Positions 45,442-55,617 are shown, numbered from the stretch's first letter. The stretch: 64,000 bases of DNA from Desulfobulbaceae bacterium (GCA_024636345.1 JAGXHG010000004.1:124001-188000); one strand, 5' to 3'. Notes: a model not told the origin generated them from the letters alone. Program-made: numbers and translations.

Positions 45442-45858
45442 CTATTCCCTTGCAGCGCCACGACAGGCTTCATCCATACGGCATTCAATATATTGGATTA
45501 ATGCGTCATCCCATGTTTCAATGTCGAAACAGATGGCATTTTCACCAAGCAGTCCCCCCGGCACAAAATCGCCTTTTTCTTCCGGGTCAGTAATCATGTC
45601 ACTATAAAAACAGACCGAAAGCCAGCGGAGAGCATCTTCAATGACATCAACCATAACAAAAAGATTTTTTACTTTCTGGTTTGCATGAACAGCTCTGAGA
45701 GAATAGGTAAGGCCAGGTCGGGATACGAAGTCGAGGGCCACACCTTCTTTTTCACTCAGGTATTTCCTGAAATGTAAAAATATCTCTCTATTTTTTTTAG
45801 AAGTGTCAGTCCATTCTTCAATGAACATGTTCAACTCCTGCTCTCTTTTTTCTCTCAT
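45442..45858 (-). CDS. Conserved-looking protein of unknown function
   Basis: 138 residues, soluble, acidic. No family recognised. Notable segments are EEWTDTSKKNREIFLHFRKYL, VVD-like IEDALRWLSVCFYSDM and FDIETWDDALIQYIECRMDEACRGA. Two in-frame ATGs (45858 and ten codons later) each have AGGAG at six bases, so two starts are possible. A 14-bp palindrome overlaps the predicted -35 region. It stands alone between the ligase pseudogene and an orphan small gene on the other strand. Confidence 0.65.
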   Translation of the reverse strand: MREKREQELNMFIEEWTDTSKKNREIFLHFRKYLSEKEGVALDFVSRPGLTYSLRAVHANQKVKNLFVMVDVIEDALRWLSVCFYSDMITDPEEKGDFVPGGLLGENAICFDIETWDDALIQYIECRMDEACRGAARE

Positions 45859-45884
45859 ACCAAACTCCTTCCTTATTGTACTTG

Positions 45885-45919
45885 ACTATACTGTTACCCC
45901 TGAAAACCGTTTAAACGGT
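45885..45919 (-). promoter_or_regulatory. Possible promoter and operator of the 45442-45858 gene
   Basis: TATAGT on the minus strand (45885-45890) is a good -10 box 27 bases before the start codon. The perfect palindrome ACCGTTTAAACGGT (45906-45919) covers the -35 position, where no consensus -35 exists. A repressor or activator site is a reasonable inference. Confidence 0.45.
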
Positions 45920-46149
45920 AAATCCACAAAGCATTGTGTCCATGAGATTGCTAAAGGAATCAAAATTTTATTTTGCTTACCAATGAAATCATACTATCAT
46001 GGTTGATATGGAAATCAACCACTGACGCAGACGACGTCATCAGGTGAAAACCAAGAGAAAATATTGAATTATTCAAAGACTAGTGTAACTTCTGACAGTG
46101 ATAAAGCAATCTGTTAGACTATACAGTGGAATAAACAGGAGGAGCACCT

Positions 46150-46452
46150 ATGCAAGGGGCGGTTTTTATGATTAAACGGGCCGAATACCGGAAAGACAAG
46201 GAAGCTGTCCTTTTTAACCGGGTTATCCAGTGGGCCCAAGAAGACAACGATGACACCATAATTGAGATCGTCCAACGTGCCTTTGCTGACGATGACGCAG
46301 AACACTGGTTGTCAATTCACCCAACCAGCTCCTTTTCCGGTCTCACCGATTATTATCTGGATATTGTCGCCAATGAAAAAGGATTAAATGGCAATGAACG
46401 GCGCCTCCTTACCAAAAAATTGGAGGCCTACAGCAAACAACTGCTCTCATAA
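46150..46452 (+). CDS. Small protein of unknown function
   Basis: 100 residues, soluble and acidic. No family recognised. Residues 10-35 are helical (KRAEYRKDKEAVLFNRVIQWA) and the middle reads EIVQRAFADDDAEHWLSIHP. GGAGGAG lies 6 bases before the ATG, and CTGACA with a 17-bp spacer to TAGACT upstream looks like a promoter. The good translation and transcription signals support a real gene. Confidence 0.6.
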   Translation: MQGAVFMIKRAEYRKDKEAVLFNRVIQWAQEDNDDTIIEIVQRAFADDDAEHWLSIHPTSSFSGLTDYYLDIVANEKGLNGNERRLLTKKLEAYSKQLLS

Positions 46453-46781
46453 CCACACCATCTCTATAAAAACAGGAATCCGCTCAGCAATGGAGATAAA
46501 TGATTTGTCACCCTTGGCTCTTCCTTCAGAAAGAGCCTTCGCTGCTGATTTACTCAAACTAAAATTAAACCCATTCCCATAAAAATGTGCGCAATCTCCA
46601 ATATCACGATGCCTGCTTCAAACATACAGAGGTCATCCATACAGCATCGCCGCATGCACCCTTAAAAAAAACAATAAAATCGATATTATATAACAAAAAA
46701 ACCCCTTGCCGAGGCATGATCTCGACAAGGGGTTCATATGATTAAATGCTTTCATAACTACCTGAAAGCTTATAATATTTT
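46453..46781. other. Intergenic region with a possible gene remnant and a tRNA terminator
   Basis: On the minus strand, about 55 codons between roughly 46450 and 46620 are open (ending KSFISIAERIPVFIEM) but lack a start codon and are preceded by a stop. They read like a C-terminal gene fragment. No relative recognised. The tRNA-Met terminator at 46694-46734 occupies the right end. Confidence 0.3.
46694..46734 (-). terminator. Terminator of tRNA-Met
   Basis: On the minus strand ACCCCTTGTCGAG pairs with CTCGGCAAGGGGT with one mismatch across an ATCATGC loop, followed by seven T residues. Confidence 0.9.
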
Positions 46782-46858
46782 TGGTGGCGATGCAGGGAAT
46801 TGAACCCCGGACACTACGGATATGAGCCGTATGCTCTAACCATCTGAGCTACATCGCC
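46782..46858 (-). tRNA. tRNA-Met (CAT), elongator
   Basis: 77 nt with encoded CCA. The acceptor GGCGATG/CATCGCC is fully paired and the anticodon stem lacks the three G-C pairs of the initiator, so this is elongator methionine. An isoleucine CAT tRNA is less likely given the acceptor and T-arm sequences. Confidence 0.93.
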
Positions 46859-46949
46859 ATTGATTTTGAGACGAGATAATTACCTCATCCACTCCTTCCT
46901 GTCAACCATTTTTCCCTAAGGTAGCCCGAGGAAGGCTCATAAAAATAGG

Positions 46950-47002
46950 AACTATATAAAAATACAAACAAGGAAAGGGCCTCAAAGAGCCCCCTTCCTT
47001 GT
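46950..47002 (-). terminator. Terminator after groL
   Basis: ACAAGGAAGGGGGC and GGCCCTTTCCTTGT pair on the minus strand (46968-47002), followed by T-rich TTGTATTTTTATA. It is about 57 bases downstream of the groL stop. Confidence 0.8.
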
Positions 47003-47058
47003 CATTCACTCTTAATCCTGTCTCATCCTGCCTGAGGATGAGGACAAAAAATCTACTA

Positions 47059-48762
<1,704 letters not shown>

Positions 48763-48782
48763 TTACACCGCTTGGCGCCTTT

Positions 48783-49070
48783 TTATTCGATGATACCCAT
48801 GATATCATCTTCACGCATGATGAGGTAATCCACACCATCAAGTTTCACATCAGTGCCACCGTACTTTGAAAAGAGCACCTTATCCCCGGCCTTTACCTGC
48901 AGGGCCACGCGGTCGCCCTTCTCATTGGTTTTACCAGGTCCTACAGCAATAACCTCACCTTCGGCTGGTTTTTCTTTGGCACTGTCTGGAATGATAATTC
49001 CACCTGCGGTCTTTGTTATCTCTTCCAGCCTTTTCACTAAAAGACGATCATTCAATGGACGAATTTTCAT
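48783..49070 (-). CDS. groS: Co-chaperonin GroES
   Basis: 95 residues. [16 protein letters not shown] at the start, the mobile loop [19 protein letters not shown] and the roof [10 protein letters not shown] are standard. GGAGGAA precedes the ATG. No CIRCE inverted repeat was found upstream, so HrcA control is not indicated. Confidence 0.98.
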   Translation of the reverse strand: MKIRPLNDRLLVKRLEEITKTAGGIIIPDSAKEKPAEGEVIAVGPGKTNEKGDRVALQVKAGDKVLFSKYGGTDVKLDGVDYLIMREDDIMGIIE

Positions 49071-49173
49071 GTATTTCCTCCGACACGATTTTGTTTAAAG
49101 ATTGGGCATTCGCCCCCTGCATGTTAATCTGGGATATCGATACCAAAAACCAACACCCCTAAAACTGGGCAAA

Positions 49174-49201
49174 ACTATAGGTTGGCTTTTACAAAAATCA
49201 A
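49174..49201 (-). promoter_or_regulatory. Promoter of groSL
   Basis: On the minus strand TTGATT (49201-49196), a 16-bp spacer and TATAGT (49179-49174) make a good sigma-70 promoter about 105 bases before groS. CCCTTGATT and the following region also partly resemble a heat-shock sigma-32 promoter. The -35 overlaps the tail of the ilvE terminator. Confidence 0.6.
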
Positions 49202-49233
49202 GGGGCGAATGTCAAAAAAAACATCCGCCCCTT
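49200..49233 (-). terminator. Probable terminator of ilvE
   Basis: AGGGGCGGATGT and ACATTCGCCCCT pair with one G-T on the minus strand around a T-rich loop, and are followed by TGATTTTTG. It separates ilvE from the groSL promoter. Confidence 0.7.
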
Positions 49234-49365
49234 CACGCGACGCCAACAACTACCTTACCGGAAATCTATGACAACTGAGGCAACAGCCCCCTCAGACTAT
49301 CTTCTAAAAATGCATTAACCTTGGGCTGCCATGGCCATCAAAAAATAATTGTCAGGATATAACAA

Positions 49366-49388
49366 CTATTTCGTAACAAGATCCTGCA
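49366..49388 (-). repeat. Partial copy of the dispersed hairpin repeat after ilvE
   Basis: On the minus strand AGGATCTTGTTACGAAATAG shares the GTTACGAAATA half of the repeat arm just after the ilvE stop. The partner arm is barely recognisable. Confidence 0.4.
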
Positions 49389-49390
49389 AA

Positions 49391-50473
49391 TCAGCCGACA
49401 CGAGTAATCCACTTGAACGGATCATCCTGTTGTCCATTCTGAATCGCCTGCAACTCATCAAACAGCCGCTGTGAAAACAAACCTGTACTGCCACTGTTAA
49501 TTACATATTTTCTATCCTTATAACACAATTCTCCTACAGGCGAGATTACCGCCGCCGTACCGGTACCAAAGGCCTCGGTCAAGCTCCCATTAATATTGGC
49601 CTCAATAACCTCATCAATGGTGACCGGCCTTTCCACAACTTTCACACCCCACTTCCGGGAAAGTTGAATCACAGAATCCCGAGTAATACCTGGCAGAATG
49701 GAGCCGCCTAGCGGTGGAGTCACCAGCTCATCTTTGATCATGAAAAAGATATTTGAGGTGCCGACCTCTTCAACATATTTTCTCTCACAGGCATCCAGCC
49801 ACAGAACCTGGGTGTAGCCAGCCTTATGTGCCTCTTCAGCCGCCATGATACTTGCCGCATAATTGCCGGCAGTCTTCACATGGCCAACTCCACCCTTAAC
49901 GGAGCGTACATACTTATCGGTGACATAAATTTTAGTCGGGCTGAACCCCTCTGGATAATAAGCCCCAACGGGACACATGATAATAAAAAAATAATATTCC
50001 CCGGATGGTCGAACCCCCAGGGCAGGCTCTACGGCAATCATGGTAGGACGAATATAAAGGGTGGCTCCCGCAACCGTAGGTATCCAGTCCCGATCAAGAT
50101 AAACAAGGGCCTTCAGGGCCTTGAAAACCTTTTCAAGCGGTAACCTGGGCATACACATCCGCAGGGCCGATGTATTCATCCGCTCGATATTATCCTGAGG
50201 CCGAAAAAGATATACTTGCCCTTTTTCTCCCTTGTAGGCCTTCAACCCCTCGAAGATCGCCTGACCATAATGAAAGACCATGGCCGCAGGATCCAAGCTG
50301 AATTTATGATATGGGCAGATCTTGGCATCATGCCACCCACTCTGCCGATCCCACTTCATCAAAAACATATGATCAGTAAAATGTGCTCCAAAACCAAGAC
50401 TATCCTGGGCAGGCTTTTGCTTAAGTTGTTCTTGGCTCGCCTTCTCCAGCCCTATCTCCATATTTTCCCACAT
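49391..50473 (-). CDS. ilvE: Branched-chain amino acid aminotransferase
   Basis: 360 residues of the longer class II BCAT type (fold type IV). HYGQAIFEGLKAYKG, RFPQDN-like LFRPQDNIERMN, GVGHVKTAGNYAASI with the PLP lysine, WLDACERKYVEEVGTSNIFF, and GTGTAAVISPVG are all present. It makes or degrades leucine, isoleucine and valine. The ATG at 50473 has AGAGGGAA upstream. Confidence 0.96.
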   Translation of the reverse strand: MWENMEIGLEKASQEQLKQKPAQDSLGFGAHFTDHMFLMKWDRQSGWHDAKICPYHKFSLDPAAMVFHYGQAIFEGLKAYKGEKGQVYLFRPQDNIERMNTSALRMCMPRLPLEKVFKALKALVYLDRDWIPTVAGATLYIRPTMIAVEPALGVRPSGEYYFFIIMCPVGAYYPEGFSPTKIYVTDKYVRSVKGGVGHVKTAGNYAASIMAAEEAHKAGYTQVLWLDACERKYVEEVGTSNIFFMIKDELVTPPLGGSILPGITRDSVIQLSRKWGVKVVERPVTIDEVIEANINGSLTEAFGTGTAAVISPVGELCYKDRKYVINSGSTGLFSQRLFDELQAIQNGQQDDPFKWITRVG

Positions 50474-50798
50474 AACAATTCCCTCTTCTTACTCAAAAAA
50501 CAAATTTGATGTTTTGGCCTCCGAAGCGGCTTTCATCTTATTTCTCTTTTCTTCAACCACGTTAAACTATATAGTAAATAGTAAATTTATTAAGTACTCT
50601 TAGCATATCAGAATTTTCATTTAATCAAACGGTGGGGATCGTACCTCTGAGCGGAAAACAATTTTTCCAAGTTCTCCTGCTATTCAAACATGCATAAGGT
50701 TCCTGACTCAACTTTTAAACTCTACTGAATTACCCAGCTATATAAGAAATTGCAACTTTATTTCTCGCTTCCCGACAACCACTCAAGTTAAATCCGCC
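50474..50798. other. Intergenic region between divergent ilvE and the AI-2E permease gene
   Basis: A 325-bp AT-rich gap. It contains a run of TATATAGTAAATAGTAAATTT (50570-50590) that could hold -10 elements, but no convincing promoter pair. No riboswitch or RNA gene is visible. Confidence 0.4.
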
Positions 50799-51917
50799 AT
50801 GAGCAACGACCAACCACCATCCGAGAGTTCTAACTACCAGCGTCCATACACCTTGGAATCGCGCTATTTCCTCTTGATCTTTTCTATTTCAGCGATCTTT
50901 CTTGGACGTCTCCTCTGGCCATTCTGGTCTATTCTGGTGCTCTCCTTTCTGCTGGCCAGTCTCTTCAGGCCAATCTATTCTTTTTTAAGCACCAGGAAGA
51001 TCTCCGAATCCTTTGCCTCCATCCTTACCTGCACCTTGATCGTCTTTCTCGTTTTTATTCCTCTACTCCTTTTTATCGGCACCCTGTCCAACGAAGCCCT
51101 AAGCCTGTACCAATGGGGACGCGATGCAGGAGTCGGACTCAATATACAATCCTTCCTTCAAAAAAACCCGACAGTAACCCAGATTCAGACCTATCTTCAA
51201 AGCATTGGCCTCAACTTTGAGCCAGCACAACTCACAGACACCCTGTCGTCTCTTGTTAAGACCGGCGGTCTTTTTCTCTACAATCAGGCAAGCTCGTGGG
51301 CAGCAAATATCCTGCAATTCCTTGCCCTCTTCTGCATGATGATCCTGATCATCTTCTTTCTTCTCATTGATCAAGAAAAGCTTGTTGCATTTATCATCCG
51401 CCTATCACCACTCCCCGATCATGAAGACCTGCTCCTTATCGCCAAATTTGAAGAAATCGCCAACGCGATCCTCAAGGGAAATCTCATATGTGGACTCATT
51501 CAGGGCATCATTGCCGGGGGACTCTTTGCCATATTAGATCTGAATGCTCCCATCCTCTGGGGTTGTGTCATGGCAGTTCTGGCCTTTCTTCCAATCTTCG
51601 GCATCGGGCTGGTAATGATCCCAGCGGCAATGATTGTGGCTATGAATGGTCAGCCAGGAACTGGCATATTTCTTTTCCTCGTCTATATATGCCTGTCCTT
51701 TTCCATGGAATATTTGGTCAAACCGAAGATAGTAGGCGGACAGGTAAAGATGCACACCCTGTTGGTATTCCTTTCTCTCATGGGCGGACTTACAGTTTAT
51801 GGGATACTTGGTATCATTTATGGGCCACTAATTATCACTGCTTTTCTCACTCTCTCAGACCTCTATCTTGCAAGATATGATTTTTCCTTAAAAAATAATC
51901 ATAACGAATCGATATGA
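50799..51917 (+). CDS. AI-2E transporter (PerM) family permease
   Basis: 372 residues with seven or eight membrane segments. The family signature is in the C-terminal part: GLIQGIIAGGLFAILDLNAPILWG, FLPIFGIGLVMIPAA and YLVKPKIVGGQVKMHTLLVFLSLMGGL. A central loop (about 110-170) is soluble. Members export autoinducer-2, sodium, or unknown substrates. It is alone before the tRNA-Pro integration site. Confidence 0.9.
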   Translation: MSNDQPPSESSNYQRPYTLESRYFLLIFSISAIFLGRLLWPFWSILVLSFLLASLFRPIYSFLSTRKISESFASILTCTLIVFLVFIPLLLFIGTLSNEALSLYQWGRDAGVGLNIQSFLQKNPTVTQIQTYLQSIGLNFEPAQLTDTLSSLVKTGGLFLYNQASSWAANILQFLALFCMMILIIFFLLIDQEKLVAFIIRLSPLPDHEDLLLIAKFEEIANAILKGNLICGLIQGIIAGGLFAILDLNAPILWGCVMAVLAFLPIFGIGLVMIPAAMIVAMNGQPGTGIFLFLVYICLSFSMEYLVKPKIVGGQVKMHTLLVFLSLMGGLTVYGILGIIYGPLIITAFLTLSDLYLARYDFSLKNNHNESI

Positions 51918-52240
51918 TTATTAAAAAAACATAGCTTTAAATAGCGCTCAAAAATAAAATTACTTTTCAAGCAAAAGAAGTTACTACCCGACCATACCAC
52001 ATGCAAAAGAGACTTCGGCAATCCCAACGACCATAAAGCATATAACGGGATTGTTCTGCCTCAATAAAGATAATGGCTTTAGTTGCCACTTCTCTAACAT
52101 AACTTTATGATTCGTAAGGGCCTGAAAAACATTTCTGACTATTTTTTCACATTAAGACTCGACCCCTATAGATAAGTTAACAGGACAAAAGTGAACGTTA
52201 AATAAACGTCAAATGGAAGGAAATGGGGGGCGGGGAAAAA

Positions 52241-52274
52241 AGAAAAAGCCAAACACTAAATAAGTGTTTGGCTT
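52241..52274 (-). terminator. Stranded original terminator of the tRNA-Asn/tRNA-Pro unit
   Basis: Perfect 12-base arms, AAGCCAAACACT and its complement, flank a five-base loop. On the minus strand a T-rich run follows. It sits 13 bp beyond the displaced tRNA 3' fragment, exactly where the terminator of an uninterrupted tRNA-Pro would be. It would also stop antisense readthrough toward the AI-2E permease gene. Confidence 0.75.
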
Positions 52275-52287
52275 CTGTACTAATTAA

Positions 52288-52332
52288 TGGTCGGGGCGGC
52301 AGGATTCGAACCTGCGGCCTCCTGCTCCCAAG
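52288..52332. repeat. Attachment site, displaced tRNA-Pro 3' fragment
   Basis: A 45-bp perfect copy of the 3' half of tRNA-Pro (anticodon loop to CCA), identical to 59530-59574. It marks the end of the element near the integrase gene. There is no rest of the tRNA here. Confidence 0.92.
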
Positions 52333-52461
52333 ACTGTTTCATCCCCTTTTCGCCTCTTTTCACCCTCCTTCATTTCACATCAAAACCCCTTGACTTTACA
52401 AAGAAAAAGACCTATTTCTATAGTCATGCCTTTTCACTGTTTTTCACCCCAATTAACGACA

Positions 52462-52486
52462 TTTTTGTATCACATTTTGTATCACG
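52462..52486 (+). promoter_or_regulatory. Left arm-type sites of the integrative element
   Basis: Two copies of TTTTGTATCAC (52463-52473 and 52475-52485) with a 12-bp period. The same pair, same order and spacing, lies near the right end of the element. Such paired repeats near both ends are typical of integrase arm-binding sites. Confidence 0.7.
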
Positions 52487-52512
52487 TTTTTCCATAAAAA
52501 GAGGAAAAAATC

Positions 52513-53745
52513 ATGGCACTTAGCGATCTTCAGCTTAAAAAAATGGCCCCAAAAAAGACGAAATTTGAGGTTTCAGATGGAAATGGTCTGTCTATTCAGG
52601 TTTTGCCAGCGGGTACAAAATCATGGATTTTTCGCTATATGATAGACGGAAAGGCGCGACGAATGACACTTGGCCGTTACCCTTCTATGACCTTGGCAGA
52701 CGCAAGACAATTACACGGCGCGGCCATGCAGGAGGTGGAACGAGGCATTGATCCTGGAGCCAAGAAGCAGGAAGCAAAAGCGACAAAGAAGGCAGCTCCT
52801 ACCGTGGCCGATCTGCTTGAAGAGTTTTGGGATATGGAATTGAAAAACAAGCCTTCAGGTAAAGAACGAAATCGGCTTATGGTGAAAGATGTCTTGCCAG
52901 CATGGGGAGAAAAAAAGGTTGCCACTATCACCCGGCGCGATGCCGTCTTATTGGTGGACACAGTACGGGAACGGGCGGCGATTACTGCAAACAGGCTCCA
53001 GAGTGTACTGGTTAGAATGTTCAATTTTGCGGCAGAGCGTGGCATTTTGGAATATTCCCCCTTGGCAGGTATGAAGAAGAAACCAGAGAAGGCCCGGCAG
53101 CGAGTCCTAAACGATGAAGAAATCAAGCTATTGTGGGCGGCTCTTGATCTGGACAATATGACAATCGATATTTACCGGGTTTCAAAGCTGGCCCTGAAGA
53201 TGATCCTGCTTACTGGTCAACGGCCCGGCGAGGTTTGCGGTATGACCTGGGCTGAGATTGTTGGCGATACCTGGACAATTCCAGCGGAAAGGATGAAAGG
53301 AAGAATCGCGCACAGTGTGCCCCTTTCAGATATGGCATTGGAGATCATAGAACAGGCCCGGACATATTCAGGAGACAGCCGTTTTGTGTTCGCCTCCTCC
53401 CATAGCGACGATGGCCCCATGACGTCACACGCTCTTTCTAAGGCCATTCTTCGCCATTGGTCGGAAATCGGATTCAAAGAACAATTCACCCCCCACGATC
53501 TGCGCCGCACACTTCGCACCAGGCTTGCTGAAATTGGTATTGACGATGTGGTTGCTGAGCGGGTCATGGGTCACAAGCTCCAGGGTATGCTGGCAGTCTA
53601 TAACCGGCACACCTACGACACAGAGAAACGGCAGGCACTTGATAAATGGGCCAAGAAGCTACGGCAGATTGTAGGTATAGAGGAACCAGAAGCCGGGAAT
53701 ATTATCGAAATGAGGCGCTTTGTTTCTGGTGGAGGGGCAAGATGA
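52513..53745 (+). CDS. int: P4-family tyrosine integrase
   Basis: 410 residues. N-terminal DUF4102 domain (SDLQLKKMAPKKTKFEVSDGNGL... MTLGRYPSMTLADAR), a core-binding domain (about 98-190), and the catalytic domain with R237 in TGQRPGE, H328 and R331 in TPHDLRRTL, H354 in GHK and Y363 in AVYNRHTY. All catalytic residues are intact. It should catalyse insertion at and excision from the tRNA-Pro site. The stop overlaps the next gene in an ATGA. A GAGGAAAAAATC ribosome-binding region precedes the ATG. Confidence 0.95.
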   Translation: MALSDLQLKKMAPKKTKFEVSDGNGLSIQVLPAGTKSWIFRYMIDGKARRMTLGRYPSMTLADARQLHGAAMQEVERGIDPGAKKQEAKATKKAAPTVADLLEEFWDMELKNKPSGKERNRLMVKDVLPAWGEKKVATITRRDAVLLVDTVRERAAITANRLQSVLVRMFNFAAERGILEYSPLAGMKKKPEKARQRVLNDEEIKLLWAALDLDNMTIDIYRVSKLALKMILLTGQRPGEVCGMTWAEIVGDTWTIPAERMKGRIAHSVPLSDMALEIIEQARTYSGDSRFVFASSHSDDGPMTSHALSKAILRHWSEIGFKEQFTPHDLRRTLRTRLAEIGIDDVVAERVMGHKLQGMLAVYNRHTYDTEKRQALDKWAKKLRQIVGIEEPEAGNIIEMRRFVSGGGAR

Positions 53746-54245
53746 TCAGCATAGAAGAACTGGGGAACCGATACGATTTGTTCGCTTTTGAGCGAGCGAT
53801 AAACGAAGGAGATATTCCCGAAATTGTTAAATTGCTGAAAAAACCATTGTTGAATTTATCCCACGAAACCCGTTTAAAACTTGCTGCTTGTCTTGACCCT
53901 GACAACCCAAAACCAAAGAAGACAGGTAGCAAGCCAAGGGTCACCAGGAACAATGAAATAAGAAATCAAAACATTTTCTTTATATACCGCCACCTATGCA
54001 GAAACCTTGAACTCGCACGATACATTTTAAATGCACACCGAGAAGAATTCGACATTGTTGACGACGATCATCTTACTGATGAGAACGGGGAATTCGCCCC
54101 TGCCTGGAAATACCCAGAAAAAGAGCGGTCACGCAATGCCGTCCCTATTCCACTTTATGAGCAGATACAAGAATATGTTTGCAACTCGTATGGGATAAGC
54201 GGACGGACATTTGATAGTATTCTAAGCAAGGGGAACAAAAAATAA
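53742..54245 (+). CDS. Element-borne protein of unknown function
   Basis: 167 residues, soluble and helical. It is translationally coupled to the integrase by ATGA and has GGAGGGG upstream. No domain is recognised. The N-terminal half has two helices around AFERAINEGDIPEIVKLLKKPLL. The C-terminus (GISGRTFDSILSKGNKK) is lysine-rich and could be a DNA-binding helix. A regulator or accessory integrase protein is possible but not supported. Confidence 0.7.
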   Translation: MISIEELGNRYDLFAFERAINEGDIPEIVKLLKKPLLNLSHETRLKLAACLDPDNPKPKKTGSKPRVTRNNEIRNQNIFFIYRHLCRNLELARYILNAHREEFDIVDDDHLTDENGEFAPAWKYPEKERSRNAVPIPLYEQIQEYVCNSYGISGRTFDSILSKGNKK

Positions 54246-54307
54246 CCTCACAGCTTACCGCAATCGTTTATTGAAACAGTTGCGTTTTTCACACCACTTC
54301 AAAGAGT

Positions 54308-54355
54308 TAAAAGGTTTATGTCAGAAGCAAATGGCATAAACCTTTTTTTATTTTT
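54308..54355 (+). terminator. Terminator upstream of the AlpA-like gene
   Basis: AAAGGTTTATG and CATAAACCTTT (54309-54345) flank a 14-nt loop and are followed by a T run. It ends the int-unknown transcript; the next ribosome-binding site, GGAGG, starts right after it. Confidence 0.85.
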
Positions 54356-54366
54356 GGAGGTACGTG

Positions 54367-54570
54367 ATGGAAAAGAACACAACAGAACGACAGAGGGTTA
54401 TGCGCAAGCCCGAGGTATTAAACTTTACAGGGTTGAGCGACCCCACAATTTGGAGGATGGAAAAGGAAGGTAAATTTCCAAAGAGGTTAAGACTGGGCGG
54501 TAACTCATGCGGCTGGCTGGAATCTGAAGTAACTGGCTGGCTTAATGAACGCATGGAGGCCAGGAACTAA
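54367..54570 (+). CDS. AlpA-family DNA-binding protein (excisionase-like)
   Basis: 67 residues. A MerR-like helix-turn-helix with the AlpA pattern: VLNFTGLSDPTIWRMEKEGKFP, RLRLGGNSCGWLESEVTGWL. Such small proteins activate excision or integrase expression in P4-type elements. The start has GGAGG 6 bases upstream. It abuts the next gene: its stop is followed immediately by ATG. Confidence 0.9.
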   Translation: MEKNTTERQRVMRKPEVLNFTGLSDPTIWRMEKEGKFPKRLRLGGNSCGWLESEVTGWLNERMEARN

Positions 54571-54867
54571 ATGGAAAATAAAAAAGCGGCCACCCCCACC
54601 CTTGAGAGAAACCGCCTTGAGAACAAAAATCATAATAGCACAAATTCGCTGGAACATCAACGCGCGGCGATACGTGACTACCTGCGAGAGCACGGCACAA
54701 TGAGCACGCTTGAGGCACGGCGGGAACTGGATGTTCTGCACCCAGCAGCCCGCGTAATGGAGCTACGCCGGTCAGGACTTGAGATTGACCTGATATGGGT
54801 TGACGATTTTTCCGAAAACGGCAAGATCCACCGAGTAGGACGTTACATCCTGGCCGGGGGAGAGTGA
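54571..54867 (+). CDS. Helix-turn-helix protein (HTH_39-like)
   Basis: 98 residues. A disordered N-terminus (about 1-28) is followed by a winged-helix-like domain: AIRDYLREHGTMSTLEARRE, then LHPAARVMELRRSG, and a strand region. This is the HTH_39 type common in phage and element regulatory regions. It starts the base after the alpA-like stop codon and lies 3 bp before the next gene. Confidence 0.8.
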   Translation: MENKKAATPTLERNRLENKNHNSTNSLEHQRAAIRDYLREHGTMSTLEARRELDVLHPAARVMELRRSGLEIDLIWVDDFSENGKIHRVGRYILAGGE

Positions 54868-54870
54868 CCT

Positions 54871-55434
54871 ATGCGCGGCATTTTTCTTGAGGGCGAATTG
54901 CTGAACTCTATGGCGTTTAGGAGCCTGTCAAAGTGGGGGCTGCAAGTTTATCTTGGATTTCTGACACGGCGCGTCATGGTGAAGTCGAAGGACAAAAGCC
55001 GGGCTGATTCGCGCACTATCACTAATAATGGGCAGATCACCTACTGCTACACTACAGCGGAAAAGAGAGGCATTCCTCGCCGGGAATTTCGAAACGCGAT
55101 TGATGAGATTATAGGCAAGGGATTTATCGACATTAATCATCAAGGCGCTGGTGGTCGGTCGCGTGACATGACCACTTATTTTATCGCTGACCGGTGGAAA
55201 AAATGGGGCACCCCTGACTATCAGCCGACACCTACCCCGCGAATCAGGAACACGAAAGAGGGGCAAGGCTGGCAGGTCTACAATACCCGGCAACAAAAAA
55301 AGTCGGTGACAAATTTGTCACCTGAAAACCCCCTTTCGAGTGACAAAATTGACACTCCAAAACAGAAAAACAGGATTATTGGAGTGACAAAAATGACACC
55401 TGAAAAAATGCACGAAAAAACTATAAGCGCATGA
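54871..55434 (+). CDS. Winged-helix-like element protein with operator-like DNA repeats in its 3' end
   Basis: 187 residues. The first 110 look like a replication- or plasmid-type winged-helix domain (SLSKWGLQVYLGFLTRRV, AEKRGIPRREFRNAIDEIIGKGFID). The C-terminal part is low complexity and has repeats such as VTNLSPEN and VTKMTPEK. These arise because three copies of a 16-bp DNA palindrome lie in the coding sequence. No catalytic motif. It may be a replication or copy-control protein, or a regulator that binds those palindromes. Confidence 0.65.
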   Translation: MRGIFLEGELLNSMAFRSLSKWGLQVYLGFLTRRVMVKSKDKSRADSRTITNNGQITYCYTTAEKRGIPRREFRNAIDEIIGKGFIDINHQGAGGRSRDMTTYFIADRWKKWGTPDYQPTPTPRIRNTKEGQGWQVYNTRQQKKSVTNLSPENPLSSDKIDTPKQKNRIIGVTKMTPEKMHEKTISA

Positions 55435-55492
55435 AAGGTTTAGCAAAACAGCGATTTCATCCGTTTATAGTTTCGAGTGACAAATATGTCAC
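55306..55492 (+). repeat. Four copies of a 16-bp palindrome GTGACAAAWWTGWCAC
   Basis: Copies at 55306-55321 (GTGACAAATTTGTCAC, perfect), 55340-55355, 55384-55399 and 55477-55492, each with at most two mismatches. Centre spacings are about 34, 44 and 93 bp. Three lie inside the end of the upstream gene and one just after it. Iterons for replication or operators for a dimeric regulator are both possible. Confidence 0.8.
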
Positions 55493-55617
55493 TATCTTAA
55501 AGAATCACCAGGTTAAACAAAGCGAACGCGTTTGAATCAAAAAAGGGTGAAAATGGCGGGCGCGTTTTTTCAGGTAAAAAAAAGAGTTCATCATAAATGA
55601 AAATTGAGGTCACAATC

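Noticed and set aside
49104-49125. Possible CIRCE-like element in the groS leader
   Set aside because: The GGGCATTCGCCC symmetry does not match TTAGCACTC-N9-GAGTGCTAA; no HrcA site can be claimed.
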